A stretch of 64,000 nucleotides of DNA, taken from the NCBI GenBank assembly GCA_900541555.1, contig UQKE01000002.1:1-64000 (forward strand), given 5' to 3'. The DNA comes from an uncultured Porphyromonadaceae bacterium. GTDB taxonomy: Bacteria; Bacteroidota; Bacteroidia; Bacteroidales; Muribaculaceae. Position numbers and translations under genes: made by a program. Under the pieces are notes generated by a model. The model had not been told where the DNA came from. It ran no database searches and saw only the letters and a program-made list of their open reading frames with translations. How positions within the stretch are numbered: position 1 is the stretch's first letter; every line of letters starts with the position of its first letter. Positions 28,079 to 37,969 of the stretch are shown piece after piece.

Positions 28079-28103
28079 TTACAAATATAATGCTAATTTG
28101 TAA
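28079..28103 (-). promoter_or_regulatory. Promoter region with inverted repeat, phosphoglucomutase gene
   Basis: Minus-strand TATATTTG (28082-28089) is a consensus -7 box 32 bases before the ATG. A perfect 7-base inverted repeat TTACAAA-11-TTTGTAA (28079-28103) spans it, so a repressor binding there could cover the box. No clear -33 box. Confidence 0.45.
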
Positions 28104-28124
28104 AAAAACATATTATTCAGTTTT

Positions 28125-28349
28125 TTATTCTTGATTTTTCTCGGTTGAAGCATCTTTTTTCGATTCAGAACGACGTTCTTTCCGTTTTAGCGTGAAATGA
28201 AGCATGATAATAGCAAGCAAGGATATGCCGGCTACGGAAAAATAATATAAATAGTCGCCTCGTTTTAGTATGGGTAATCCGAGATATGCCATGAATATCA
28301 GGTAAATAAGGAGAATAGCAGGAAGATAGGTGGATTTTTTTATTTTCAT
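28125..28349 (-). CDS. Small two-helix membrane protein
   Basis: A 74-residue protein with two hydrophobic helices (YLPAILLIYLIFMAYLGL; YYFSVAGISLLAIIMLHFTL) and a highly charged C-terminal tail. No family recognised. It is the last gene of the long nqr-bio run, overlapping the exonuclease gene by 4 bases. Confidence 0.65.
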   Translation of the reverse strand: MKIKKSTYLPAILLIYLIFMAYLGLPILKRGDYLYYFSVAGISLLAIIMLHFTLKRKERRSESKKDASTEKNQE

Positions 28350-29008
28350 GAGTTCGTTTGGTTTTCGAGTTCAACAATATTGTCGATTTTGTATTTGGAT
28401 AATTCCGGCTTGAAATTAGCATCCATTAATTTCCGATAGATACGTATGCATGCCCATGCGTCGATGGCTGCATAGCTTGATTGCGCATCTGTAAGTTCCG
28501 GCGCGTCCCAATTGGAGAGCTGCTGGCTTTTGGAAATTCGCTCTTCGAATAGAATTGCATATATTTTCTGCAAGCTTATGTTTGCAAATTTATAGAGGGG
28601 GACGATTTTTTGCAAATCGACAAATCCTTGCGGGGTGAAATTATAATTGTGCGACAGGTTGTTGAAATCGTCATGGAGCGAAAGTCCGATTTTGATGATA
28701 TTCGGATTATCCACGATTTCCCGCAACGGGGTTAAATCTTGGATTTTGCGGGTTCTAAAAAGGAAACAAATATCATCGGTCGCTATTTGTATTAATGAAA
28801 CATGAATTGGAGTGCCTTTTTTAAAAGTCGGTTTAGATTCTGTGTCAAAACCGAGCAAAGAATATTTTTTCAGTATACTGACGGCTTTTATTGTTTGCGC
28901 GGTAGAGTCGATGATATGAATATGCCCCGGGTATTCCACTCGTGGCAATTCTGCAAGTTGCTCTTTGGTAATGGCAAGGGCAAAGTCTGTATTTTCTGTA
29001 TTATTCAT
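28346..29008 (-). CDS. 3'-5' exonuclease domain protein (DEDD superfamily)
   Basis: A 220-residue protein with the RNase D-like motifs: LLGFDTESKPTFKKG (motif I, D and E), KIGLSLHDDFNNL (motif II), and a C-terminal SYAAIDAWACIRIYRKL (motif III). No HRDC domain follows, so it is the short stand-alone type common in Bacteroidota. RNA or DNA as substrate is undetermined. Overlaps bioD and the small membrane gene by 4 bases on each side. Confidence 0.85.
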   Translation of the reverse strand: MNNTENTDFALAITKEQLAELPRVEYPGHIHIIDSTAQTIKAVSILKKYSLLGFDTESKPTFKKGTPIHVSLIQIATDDICFLFRTRKIQDLTPLREIVDNPNIIKIGLSLHDDFNNLSHNYNFTPQGFVDLQKIVPLYKFANISLQKIYAILFEERISKSQQLSNWDAPELTDAQSSYAAIDAWACIRIYRKLMDANFKPELSKYKIDNIVELENQTNS

Positions 29009-29649
29009 TTGTTATGCTCGTTGTTCATTATGATGTATTGGATATCGGGGAAGCGATGCTTCATTAATTGGCTGAAATATGCTTGTGTTTCGGCCGCAAT
29101 TGTCGCATCCTCATCGAAATATGGATTGTAGATGAGGTAGGATATGTCGATTCCGCGCGAATGTGCGGCTTCAATGGTCAGCAAAGTGTGGTTTATGGAG
29201 CCCAATTGCCCGTTTGTGACGATTGCAAGCGGTAGCTTTTTTTCGTGGATATAGTCTATTGTCAAATAGTTTTCTGTAATAGGAACCATAATGCCTCCGG
29301 CTCCTTCCATGAGGATGGTGTCGTAATCGGCAAACAATTTATTAGTAGATTTGTCGATGAGCGACAAGTCTATTTCTCGTTTGTCGATGCGTGCAGCCAA
29401 ATGCGGCGATGCCGGATAGGTCATTATAATGGGGGCTGTCGTAAAATCCGTATCGATGGGAAGAAGCGGCAAGTGCATTACTTTCCTGTGAATTTCAATG
29501 TCTTCCGAGTATCCGATGTTGCCGGTTTGTATCATTTTCATTGTGATGACTTTTTCGCCTTTCGCAATTAGATGATTGGCCAGCCACCCTGTGGCATAGC
29601 TTTTTCCGACATTAGTACCTATGCCGCTGACAAATATAATTTTTTTCAT
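29005..29649 (-). CDS. bioD: Dethiobiotin synthase
   Basis: A 214-residue ATP-dependent enzyme closing the ureido ring of dethiobiotin. The P-loop variant GIGTNVGKSYATGWL at the N-terminus and EGAGGIMVPITENYLT are diagnostic of BioD. In a run of 4-base overlaps with bioGC and the exonuclease gene. Confidence 0.92.
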   Translation of the reverse strand: MKKIIFVSGIGTNVGKSYATGWLANHLIAKGEKVITMKMIQTGNIGYSEDIEIHRKVMHLPLLPIDTDFTTAPIIMTYPASPHLAARIDKREIDLSLIDKSTNKLFADYDTILMEGAGGIMVPITENYLTIDYIHEKKLPLAIVTNGQLGSINHTLLTIEAAHSRGIDISYLIYNPYFDEDATIAAETQAYFSQLMKHRFPDIQYIIMNNEHNK

Positions 29650-31058
29650 TTTTGACGTAGTTTCTTAGCAATGATATAAATGGGATTATATGTCAATTGA
29701 AAACGCCCGTTTTCGTCTCGTGGTATGTTTTCTTGAATTTTAGAGATTAACTGTTTGGGTGATTCAGGTGAACCGGTTATTATCCCGTTTACGCCGGTAT
29801 GGCGCAAACTGTTTATTAGGTCGATTGGCGAATCAAATTGGTGTTGAATTTTTTCCTCTTCAAGGATAAGAGGCAAAAATCCGCTATTGGCAAGAGCATT
29901 TTGCCAATCTTGCACCGACAGATAGTTTAAAGAGAAAGGCGTGACTAAGCGCATTTCGGCCAAATTGTCTTTTCCGAACGTCGATAGTACGATTAATCCT
30001 TCATCGGCCAGCGTGTCGCGAATATTGTTTAGCCATGCGGAAGTATTCTCAAACCATTGGATTGCCGAACTTGAAACAATACGCTCGAAGACGTTTCTTG
30101 GATATTCATATTCGGCATCGGCGCAAAAATAGGAGAGAGGGCAATCGATACCGGAAAAAAAGTTTTTGCGAATCTCAATTATGTCGTTGAGGCATATCGT
30201 TTTGGGATGGAATATAGGTGCATATAATTTTGTGAAGATTCCGCTTCCGCATCCGATTTCGTATACTGACATGCCGGTAGATTTGTCGATTTCTTTCCAT
30301 TTGTCAAGCAGTCGTTGAGCTGCTTGATGTTGGCATTTCGCATGATTGTCGTAGTTCAGTTGGCATTTTTCGAATTTGGTTTTTATGAGTTGTTTGTCGA
30401 TTAAATTTGACAAGACAATATCAACAAGTCGCTTGGGCAAATGGCTGTCGGGGATATGCACGATTGTTGTTGCATTTTCCCATTGCCGGATCTGTGCTTT
30501 TGGCGGGAAAATCCTGTCATAGTCGGCTACATAGGCTTTGCTCCATTGGGAGTGTGCCGGTGTCGTTTTTTTTCGCAGATATTCGTCGCGAATGGCTTCT
30601 AATTCGCTTCGAAGAGATTGTATTGTTCGCATGGGGCGATGCGACAACAATTCGTCGTATTGTTCGGAGGAAGAACATATACGGCGATAAAATTTCAATA
30701 ACGATTGCTCCGATAGTTGTTGGAGTGTGGCGTTGAAAATATTTTCAGGGATTCCCAGTGTGTCGTCGACGGGATGAAGAGTGCCGTTGATGGCAATGCT
30801 AAATGTTGGTTTGAACTGCGATTCTTCCATCCACCGTTCAGCGGCAAAAACGCCAAACGACCAAGCAAAAAGGAAAATATTCCTATATGTTTGCGGAATC
30901 TCCAAATTATTGAAATTGCAATCGGAATAGTCGTATGCTATCAGCACATCAGCATAGTCGGTTTTCAATTGCGTGAAAGGATTGGCATCCATGCCCCATC
31001 CGGCAAAAAAGAGGAGCAATGAACGATTGCCGGTTTTATTGAGATATTGATGTTTCAT
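29646..31058 (-). CDS. BioG-BioC fusion: pimeloyl-ACP methyl esterase and malonyl-ACP methyltransferase
   Basis: A 470-residue fusion. Residues 1 to about 215 are a DUF452/BioG alpha/beta-hydrolase: FFAGWGMD near the start, nucleophile Ser67 in AWSFG, and a candidate catalytic His at 201 or 206 (HIPDSHLPKR). Residues from about 235 on are BioC, with the SAM-binding VYEIGCGSGIFTK and FERIVSSSAIQWF. BioC methylates malonyl-ACP to disguise it for fatty-acid elongation; BioG later removes the methyl ester. Such fusions occur in Bacteroides relatives. Its start lies inside the last 23 bases of bioF. Confidence 0.9.
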   Translation of the reverse strand: MKHQYLNKTGNRSLLLFFAGWGMDANPFTQLKTDYADVLIAYDYSDCNFNNLEIPQTYRNIFLFAWSFGVFAAERWMEESQFKPTFSIAINGTLHPVDDTLGIPENIFNATLQQLSEQSLLKFYRRICSSSEQYDELLSHRPMRTIQSLRSELEAIRDEYLRKKTTPAHSQWSKAYVADYDRIFPPKAQIRQWENATTIVHIPDSHLPKRLVDIVLSNLIDKQLIKTKFEKCQLNYDNHAKCQHQAAQRLLDKWKEIDKSTGMSVYEIGCGSGIFTKLYAPIFHPKTICLNDIIEIRKNFFSGIDCPLSYFCADAEYEYPRNVFERIVSSSAIQWFENTSAWLNNIRDTLADEGLIVLSTFGKDNLAEMRLVTPFSLNYLSVQDWQNALANSGFLPLILEEEKIQHQFDSPIDLINSLRHTGVNGIITGSPESPKQLISKIQENIPRDENGRFQLTYNPIYIIAKKLRQK

Positions 31059-32181
31059 AAATATTAATCAGTTCAATTAGCTTGTCAATATCGCATTTGC
31101 GGATATTGGCATTTAAGCTGAATCGGATTCTTTCAGTTCCTGCAGGAACGGTCGGATGCCGGATTGGCAACGCGATAAATCCGGATTGACGCAATGAAGA
31201 TGACAGCATGACAGCTTTGCTGCTGTCTCCAATGATCAATGGAACAATCTGCGAATGGCTGCGAATGTTGTGATTGTATTTTTCAAATTTGCAATTTATA
31301 TATTCGCTGACATTGAGAAGATATTCCCTTTCTTTGTCCATCCCAAGCAGAAATTCAATGACAAATTTACTCCATCTGCATGAAATTGGGGGCAAGGCCG
31401 TCGAAAAAATCAAGCTGCGCGCCTTATTGATTAAGAAATCCTTCATGACGGCAGACGCAATGGCAAAAGCGCCGATGGATGCGACAGCTTTCCCAAAAGT
31501 TCCAATCACAATGTCAAATTTGTCGATTGTTCCGGTTTCTTCAATGACGCCAAGTCCATGCTTCCCCCTGACGCCAAAGGCATGAGCCTCGTCGATGTAT
31601 GTGATGATATCGGGATATTGCCGTTTGATTTCTGCCAAACGGTGCAGATCGGCAATGTCTCCGTCCATGCTGAAAACCGACTCTGTTATGACAAGGATGC
31701 GGGAAGTTTGTCCATAATAATCCGATATCGTTCTTTCCAATTGTTCGAAATCATTGTGCCGGAATCGGATTAATTTAGCCTGTGATAATTTTATGCCATC
31801 GATAATGCTTGCATGGACAAGACGATCGGCCAATACGACAGTGTGCCTGTCGGCAATCGCCGGAATAATGCCGGTGTTGGCGTGATATCCGCTATTGAAC
31901 AACAAGGCAGGCCGATGATATAAATCTTCGAGCATCTTCTCGAGCGCGATATAATCGGATTGTTTGGCAGAAAGCAGTCGGGATGCAGCCGACGACATTT
32001 TTAGATCGTCAAGGTCGGTCGAATAAAAAAAGCGTTCTAACAATTGGCGATTGGAAGCGACGCCCATATAGTCGTTGGTCGATAAGTCGATTAGTCCGTT
32101 TCCCGGTTCTTGCGGTATCGTTCTTATGTTGCCTGACTCTTTTAGAGAATCGATTGTTTTTCGGCAAAAGTCTTCAATCAT
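31036..32181 (-). CDS. bioF: 8-amino-7-oxononanoate synthase
   Basis: A 381-residue PLP enzyme of the alpha-oxoamine synthase family, condensing pimeloyl-ACP with alanine. Seen are [31 protein letters not shown], the PLP-contacting [15 protein letters not shown] and the Schiff-base lysine region [13 protein letters not shown]. It overlaps bioA by 4 bases and bioGC by 23. Confidence 0.92.
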   Translation of the reverse strand: MIEDFCRKTIDSLKESGNIRTIPQEPGNGLIDLSTNDYMGVASNRQLLERFFYSTDLDDLKMSSAASRLLSAKQSDYIALEKMLEDLYHRPALLFNSGYHANTGIIPAIADRHTVVLADRLVHASIIDGIKLSQAKLIRFRHNDFEQLERTISDYYGQTSRILVITESVFSMDGDIADLHRLAEIKRQYPDIITYIDEAHAFGVRGKHGLGVIEETGTIDKFDIVIGTFGKAVASIGAFAIASAVMKDFLINKARSLIFSTALPPISCRWSKFVIEFLLGMDKEREYLLNVSEYINCKFEKYNHNIRSHSQIVPLIIGDSSKAVMLSSSLRQSGFIALPIRHPTVPAGTERIRFSLNANIRKCDIDKLIELINIYETSISQ

Positions 32182-33452
32182 AGTTCTTTGACGATTAGAA
32201 GAAGTTTGCTGATTAGGAATTCAAGATCTTCATTGTTGATGATGAAAGGTGGCATGATGTAGACGCGAGTGCCAAACGGGCGCACCCAAATGCCTTCTTC
32301 CACGCAGCGACGTTGGAATGTGCCGACATCGACAGGCTTTTGTGTTTCTATTACGCCGATTGCTCCCAATATTCTGACATCATTTACAGACGGGAATGTT
32401 GCCGCTTCGGGCATTAAGCATCGCATTATGTTTTCTATGCGAGCGACATTGGATTTCCAATCAGATTCCAACAGTAGTTTGGTGGATGCGACAGCCACTG
32501 CGCATGCCAATGGATTTCCCATGAATGTCGGGCCGTGCATCAATACGCCGGCAGCTCCTTTAGAAATGGTGTCGGCCACGTCTCGTGTAGTGGCGATGGC
32601 GCTCATTGTCATGTATCCGCCCGTTAATGCTTTGCCAATACACATGATGTCGGGCATCGTGCCGGCATGTTCCCATGCGAAAAGTTTGCCGGTTCGGCCA
32701 AATCCGGTTGCAATTTCGTCGAATATCAAATATAATCCGTAGCGGTCGCACAGTTCGCGAGCTTTTTTCAAATAGTTCGGATGATAGAAATTCATTCCAC
32801 CTGCGCCCTGAACGATAGGCTCTAATATCAATCCGGCAAGTTCGTCGGCATGTTCCGATACGATTTGTTCCAACTCGATTGTGCAATCCGGATTCCATTC
32901 GTCGTGGAATTTGCAAGATGGCGACGGCGCGAAATAGCGAGGGGTCAACGATGGTCCGAACAAGCTGTGCATGCCGGTCACGGGATCGCAAACTGTCATG
33001 GCATTCCATGTATCGCCATGGTAGCCGGAGCGAATGGTGGCGAAATTGCTTTTTTTCGGATTTCCCGTTTTGCTTATGGCTGCTTGTATTGCCATTTTCA
33101 TTGCCACTTCAACGGCGACAGAGCCGGAGTCGGCATAAAATATGTTGTACATGTTTGGTGGCAATATGGATAGCAAAAGTTCCCCCAATTCAATTGCGGG
33201 ATGATGGGTGAATCCGCCAAACATGACATGCGACATTTTATCGATTTGTTTTTTTGCCGCTTCGTTGAGCGTGGGGTTATTGTAGCCATGCACAGCAGCC
33301 CACCACGAAGACATGCCATCGATTAAAATCGTGCCATCTTCGAGTTTGATGCGAACGCCGGAAGCGCTATCCACCATGTATGTAGGAAGCGGATTGATGG
33401 TAGATGTATAGGGATGCCAAAGGTGCAGTTTGTCGAATGTATCGTGCAGCAT
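32178..33452 (-). CDS. bioA: Adenosylmethionine-8-amino-7-oxononanoate aminotransferase
   Basis: A 424-residue class III PLP aminotransferase. Motifs: [16 protein letters not shown] at the start, [30 protein letters not shown], and the PLP-lysine block [15 protein letters not shown]. The longer frame start at 33515 would overlap nqrF; the ATG at 33452 ([15 protein letters not shown]) matches the family. Only 19 bases separate it from the nqrF stop, with no terminator or promoter between. Confidence 0.92.
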   Translation of the reverse strand: MLHDTFDKLHLWHPYTSTINPLPTYMVDSASGVRIKLEDGTILIDGMSSWWAAVHGYNNPTLNEAAKKQIDKMSHVMFGGFTHHPAIELGELLLSILPPNMYNIFYADSGSVAVEVAMKMAIQAAISKTGNPKKSNFATIRSGYHGDTWNAMTVCDPVTGMHSLFGPSLTPRYFAPSPSCKFHDEWNPDCTIELEQIVSEHADELAGLILEPIVQGAGGMNFYHPNYLKKARELCDRYGLYLIFDEIATGFGRTGKLFAWEHAGTMPDIMCIGKALTGGYMTMSAIATTRDVADTISKGAAGVLMHGPTFMGNPLACAVAVASTKLLLESDWKSNVARIENIMRCLMPEAATFPSVNDVRILGAIGVIETQKPVDVGTFQRRCVEEGIWVRPFGTRVYIMPPFIINNEDLEFLISKLLLIVKEL

Positions 33453-33471
33453 GGTACAAAAATCTATGTAT

Positions 33472-34761
33472 TTAAGCTCCAAAATTGTCGTAACGAATAC
33501 TTTCCGGTTCAACACCCAAATTGTCGAGCATTTTCACAACGGCAGCACTCATCGGGCCGGGGCCGCACATGTAGTATTCGATGTCTTCCGGCGCTTCATG
33601 ATCTTTTAGGTATGTGTCGAACATGACTTGGTGGACGAAGCCGGCCGTGTATTTCACGCCTGCTGCATCAGCCGCGGGGTCGGGACGGTCGAGAGCCAAA
33701 TGGAATGAGAAATTCGGAAATTCTTTTTCCAATTGGAGAAAATCGTTCAAGTAGAACACTTCATTAAGAGCGCGTGCTCCGTAGAAGTACGACATTTTCC
33801 GGTCGCGCGTGTTTAAAGTTTTTGTCATGTGCATGATTTGTGCGCGTAGCGGTGCCATTCCGGCTCCGCCGCCAACCCAAATCATTTCTTTTTTTGAATT
33901 GAAATTCGGGTGGAAATCTCCATACGGGCCACTCATGATCACTTTGTCGCCGGGTTTCAGCGTATAGATGTAGGAAGACGCGATTCCGGGCATTACATCC
34001 ATGAATCCGACTTGCGGTTTGGGTTTGAAAGGCGGCGTGGCAATACGCACCGTAAGCATGATTCGGTCGCCTTCTGCCGGATAGTTGGCCATGGAATAGG
34101 CACGGACTGTCTCTTCCTCGTTTTTACATTTAAGCCCGAACAATCCAAATTTTTCCCATGCCGGCAGATATTCTTTTCCAATCATGGATTTGTCGATGTC
34201 TTTATCGTAGTCCATCGAGAATTTTGGAATTTTGATTTGCGCATAGGAGCCCGGGATGAAATTCATGTGTTCGCCTTCTGGAAGCGCGACAATAAACTCC
34301 TTGATAAATGTCGCTACATTTTTGTTCGACAGGACTTCGCATTCCCATTCCTTTACGCCCAATACAGTCTCCGGCACAAGAATGCTGAGATCGTTTTTTA
34401 TTTTAACTTGGCAACCCAAATGCCAATTGTCGAGCAATTCTTTTCTGGAAAAATGCACTTTTTCCGTTGGAAGCGCTTCCCCGACTCCCTCCGTGATTCT
34501 GACTCTGCATTGCCCGCAGCTGCCGCTACCGCCACAAGCAGAAGGCAAAAATACCTTTTGATCCGACAAAGTCGAGAGCAAGGTGCCACCGGTCGGCACT
34601 TCCACCACTTTGTCGTCGTTAATTTTAATTTTCACATTTCCGGTCGGCACAAGATATTTTTTAGCCAACAACAAAATGGCGACTAATAAGACAGAAACGG
34701 CAAAGAACAAGAGTGTTCCCGTAACGATAGTCAAATTGGCAGATAGAAGCATAGCGCACAT
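33472..34761 (-). CDS. nqrF: Na+-translocating NADH:quinone reductase subunit F
   Basis: A 429-residue entry subunit that oxidises NADH. One N-terminal helix is followed by a plant-type 2Fe-2S ferredoxin domain with Cys76, Cys82, Cys85 and Cys117, then FAD- and NADH-binding domains ([28 protein letters not shown]). Two possible ATGs exist, at 34761 and 34752. It follows nqrE by 6 bases and is the last nqr gene before bioA. Confidence 0.93.
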   Translation of the reverse strand: MCAMLLSANLTIVTGTLLFFAVSVLLVAILLLAKKYLVPTGNVKIKINDDKVVEVPTGGTLLSTLSDQKVFLPSACGGSGSCGQCRVRITEGVGEALPTEKVHFSRKELLDNWHLGCQVKIKNDLSILVPETVLGVKEWECEVLSNKNVATFIKEFIVALPEGEHMNFIPGSYAQIKIPKFSMDYDKDIDKSMIGKEYLPAWEKFGLFGLKCKNEEETVRAYSMANYPAEGDRIMLTVRIATPPFKPKPQVGFMDVMPGIASSYIYTLKPGDKVIMSGPYGDFHPNFNSKKEMIWVGGGAGMAPLRAQIMHMTKTLNTRDRKMSYFYGARALNEVFYLNDFLQLEKEFPNFSFHLALDRPDPAADAAGVKYTAGFVHQVMFDTYLKDHEAPEDIEYYMCGPGPMSAAVVKMLDNLGVEPESIRYDNFGA

Positions 34762-34767
34762 GATGAT

Positions 34768-35382
34768 TTATATTTTAATACCGAGGAAACTCATGAACGC
34801 GATGCCCATCAGTCCTGTTATGATGAAAGTGATACCAATGCCTTTTAAAGGAGCCGGCACGTTGGAGTAGGCGAGACGTTCGCGAATCGCCGCAATGCCG
34901 ACAATGGCAAGCAGCCACCCAAGGCCCGATCCTGCGCCGTAGACTGTCGCGGTGAGCACGGAGCCGAAATCTTTTTGTTGCATGAACAGCGAACATCCAA
35001 GAATGGCGCAATTGACAGCTATCAAAGGCAGAAAAATGCCTAACGAAGCATATAGGCTCGGAGAAAACTTTTCAACAGCCATTTCCACTAATTGTGTGGC
35101 AGCCGCGATGACAGCAATGAATAATATCAAGCTTAGGAAGCTCAAATCGACATTTACAAATTCGGGACTTAACCACGCCAACGCTCCGGGACGAAGAAAA
35201 TACATTTCGAGGATGTAGTCGAGAGGCAGGGTGATGACTAGCATGAAAGTCACGGCAATGCCAAGCCCGAATGCGGTTTTTACATTTTTCGAAACGGCAA
35301 GGTAGGAACACATGCCGAGGAAATATGCAAAAATCATATTGTCGATGAATACTGAGCGTATGAACAAATGTAGATTTTCCAT
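34768..35382 (-). CDS. nqrE: Na+-translocating NADH:quinone reductase subunit E
   Basis: A 204-residue integral membrane subunit with six helices, paired with NqrD. The half-site cysteines that bind the intramembrane FeS centre are visible in YFLGMCSYLAVSKN and AVNCAILGCSLFM. Part of the Na+ pump. Confidence 0.92.
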   Translation of the reverse strand: MENLHLFIRSVFIDNMIFAYFLGMCSYLAVSKNVKTAFGLGIAVTFMLVITLPLDYILEMYFLRPGALAWLSPEFVNVDLSFLSLILFIAVIAAATQLVEMAVEKFSPSLYASLGIFLPLIAVNCAILGCSLFMQQKDFGSVLTATVYGAGSGLGWLLAIVGIAAIRERLAYSNVPAPLKGIGITFIITGLMGIAFMSFLGIKI

Positions 35383-35402
35383 GACGAGCTACGTTAAAAA
35401 AA

Positions 35403-36035
35403 TCAATCCTTTTCTTGTAAATCTTTGTGTTGGGAGCGATGAATCCAAATGATGCATGCCACTGTGATTAATGCCATCGGAGGCAGAATCATCAGACCGT
35501 TGTTTTCATAGCCGGCATCGTAGAATGATTGAGGAATGATTTGGTATCCCAAAAGAGTGCCCGATCCTAACAACTCCCTGACAGTCGCGACAATGATGAG
35601 GATAATGGCATAGCCCAACCCGTTTCCGATTCCATCCAAAAACGACGGCCAAGGCTTGTTTGACAATGCGAAAGCTTCAAGGCGTCCCATGAGGATGCAG
35701 TTGGTGATGATTAACCCAATAAACACCGACAATTGCTTGCTCACTTCATAGTTGTAGGCTTTGAGAAATTGGTCGACAATGATGACAAGAGCCGCGACAA
35801 CTACCAATTGCACAATGATTCTCACGCTATTCGGAATTGTGTTTCGAATTAGCGATATGATGACATTTGAAAATGCCAATACTGCCGTGACAGACACGCC
35901 CATGACGAGCGCAGGCTCCAATTTGGCTGTCACCGCCAAACTCGAGCAAATGCCCAATATCTGTACTATGACCGGATTGTTTTTTGAAAGCGGGTTGAAA
36001 AGCACCGCTTTATTCTTTTTACTTAATACAGCCAT
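35403..36035 (-). CDS. nqrD: Na+-translocating NADH:quinone reductase subunit D
   Basis: A 210-residue six-helix subunit, pseudo-symmetric partner of NqrE. ILGICSSLAVTAKLEPALVM and LIITNCILMGRLEAFA carry the cysteines of the shared FeS site. Start overlaps the nqrC stop by one base. Confidence 0.92.
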   Translation of the reverse strand: MAVLSKKNKAVLFNPLSKNNPVIVQILGICSSLAVTAKLEPALVMGVSVTAVLAFSNVIISLIRNTIPNSVRIIVQLVVVAALVIIVDQFLKAYNYEVSKQLSVFIGLIITNCILMGRLEAFALSNKPWPSFLDGIGNGLGYAIILIIVATVRELLGSGTLLGYQIIPQSFYDAGYENNGLMILPPMALITVACIIWIHRSQHKDLQEKD

Positions 36036-36742
36036 TATTTAGTGTCTTTTTGTAAGTCGGTTAAAAATGAAGTATAGCAAGAGAGGCAAGATTGAAGCAT
36101 CGTTTGAACACCCTTGCTTGTTATTGTGCCGCCGGAGATTCCGTCGACATAGTCTGCTCCATTGACTGGCTTTTGCCCTTTTTTCTCCACGGCAATCGAC
36201 TTGAATTCGCCGTCTTTAAACAATTGCTTGTCTTTAAATTGATTGGAAAATTCCGCATGGGCGATTTCAGCTCCAAGCCCCGGCGTTTCTCCTTGATGCG
36301 AGAAGTAAGCGCCATAAATGGTATTGCCATCTTCGTTGACCGACACATATCCCCAAATCGGTCCCCAAAGTCCGGCGCCATAGACGGGCAGAATGTATTT
36401 TGTGGATTTGTCGACATTGCATACGAAAACGGGCAACTTCCGTTCTTCCGGAGCTTTTTTCACTTCTGCGGCCATGGATACTTCGAATGCGTCGCCTTCT
36501 ACGCGATTGCCTTTCGAATCAATAATATATGAGTCGACAATATATTTTTTGTACAGTTCGATTGCATTCGTTTTGTCGGATGCGATATGAATGGAACTGA
36601 GCATTTGTTGCATTTTGTCGATTTTGACGTTGTCTTCTTGCCGTGGTTTGAGTGCCAATGAAACCCACGCCAAAGCCGCGCCGACAATGCACACCAAAAC
36701 GGCAATGTAGATCAATGTATATGTGTTACCCTGTTTATTCAT
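36035..36742 (-). CDS. nqrC: Na+-translocating NADH:quinone reductase subunit C
   Basis: A 235-residue periplasmic-facing subunit with one N-terminal helix and an FMN-binding domain. The flavinylation motif D-G-I-S-G-G-T places the covalent FMN on Thr206. Flavinylation needs ApbE, which is not in this window. Overlaps nqrB by 4 bases. Confidence 0.92.
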   Translation of the reverse strand: MNKQGNTYTLIYIAVLVCIVGAALAWVSLALKPRQEDNVKIDKMQQMLSSIHIASDKTNAIELYKKYIVDSYIIDSKGNRVEGDAFEVSMAAEVKKAPEERKLPVFVCNVDKSTKYILPVYGAGLWGPIWGYVSVNEDGNTIYGAYFSHQGETPGLGAEIAHAEFSNQFKDKQLFKDGEFKSIAVEKKGQKPVNGADYVDGISGGTITSKGVQTMLQSCLSCYTSFLTDLQKDTK

Positions 36743-37953
36743 GACTGACTTTGTTTTAGTCGACGCATCCGGCGTCGGATATTGGATTCAACTACGCAAT
36801 AATCAATGAGTGGCGCAAATGCGTTCATGAGCAGGACGGCAAGCATGGCGCCTTCCGGATAACCGCTGTTGTACACACGTATCAAGATGGCAAAAACGCC
36901 GACAAGGAAACCATAGATGAATTTTCCTATTTCCGTGTGTGCGGCAGTTACGGGATCTGTTGCCATAAACACGGCTGCAAATGCAAATCCGCCCAAGCAA
37001 ATGTGTTCTACGGGATGGAGCAGCGAGCCGGGGTATAATTCGCTTGGAAAAGCATGTGCGATGAATCCCATTGTCAAACCTCCGACAAATACGGATAGCA
37101 TGATTTTCCAGCTTGCAACGCCGGTGAAGAGCAGGATGGCGCCTCCCAACAATATAAATAACGTGGAAGTTTCTCCAATGGAGCCGGGTATGAGACCTAA
37201 AAACATGTCCCAAAGCGAGATATCGCTGCCTGTCACGCCGGTCAGATGCAGGTTAGACCCTACGTTTGTTGCCACTTGCCCAAGCGGAGTCGCTCCGGAA
37301 AAGGCATTGACAACTTCTCCTTCTCCCAAGCCGAATATCGGTTCGGAGGCCACAAAAACGCCGTCGCCCGACATCTTGGATGGATATGCGAAAAAGAGGA
37401 AAGCCCGAGTCATCAAAGCAACATTGAAGATGTTCATGCCGGTTCCGCCAAACACTTCTTTTACAAAAATGACGGAAAAAGCGGTGGCCACGGCAATCAT
37501 CCAAATAGGCGTTTCGATGGGGCAGATCATGGGAATCAATATTCCAGACACGAGGAAGCCTTCTTGTATTTCATGCCCTCGTATTTGCGCAGAAGCAAAT
37601 TCGATGCCCAATCCGACGAGGTAGGAAACCACAATCTTAGGCAGGACGGCAAGGAAGCCGTAAAGAAATGCATCCCAAAACAAAGGTGCCGGAGTGCCAA
37701 TCGAAATATATCGTTGGTAGCCGACGTTGTACATGCCAAAGATGAGTGCCGGCATCAATGCCGCCACGACGATGATCATCGTGCGTTTAGTGTCGTTGCT
37801 GTCGTGGATATGCACGCCGGAGCGGGAAGTCGTGTTCGGCGTGAACAGAAAAGACTCAAACCCTTCATATACAGAGCGGAATTTCGACAATTTTCCGCTT
37901 GGTTGAAATTGCGGCTTGATTCTGTCTAAATATTTTTTTAAAGCTCGTTTCAC
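36739..37953 (-). CDS. nqrB: Na+-translocating NADH:quinone reductase subunit B
   Basis: A 404-residue membrane subunit, the main Na+ channel and a riboflavin/FMN carrier. The flavinylation motif N-A-F-S-G-A-T gives Thr222 as the FMN site. The start codon is GTG (37951-37953), since no ATG exists before an upstream in-frame stop and MKRALKKYLDRIKP matches the family N-terminus. Confidence 0.92.
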   Translation of the reverse strand: MKRALKKYLDRIKPQFQPSGKLSKFRSVYEGFESFLFTPNTTSRSGVHIHDSNDTKRTMIIVVAALMPALIFGMYNVGYQRYISIGTPAPLFWDAFLYGFLAVLPKIVVSYLVGLGIEFASAQIRGHEIQEGFLVSGILIPMICPIETPIWMIAVATAFSVIFVKEVFGGTGMNIFNVALMTRAFLFFAYPSKMSGDGVFVASEPIFGLGEGEVVNAFSGATPLGQVATNVGSNLHLTGVTGSDISLWDMFLGLIPGSIGETSTLFILLGGAILLFTGVASWKIMLSVFVGGLTMGFIAHAFPSELYPGSLLHPVEHICLGGFAFAAVFMATDPVTAAHTEIGKFIYGFLVGVFAILIRVYNSGYPEGAMLAVLLMNAFAPLIDYCVVESNIRRRMRRLKQSQS

Positions 37954-37969
37954 GGATGAATGATTTATG

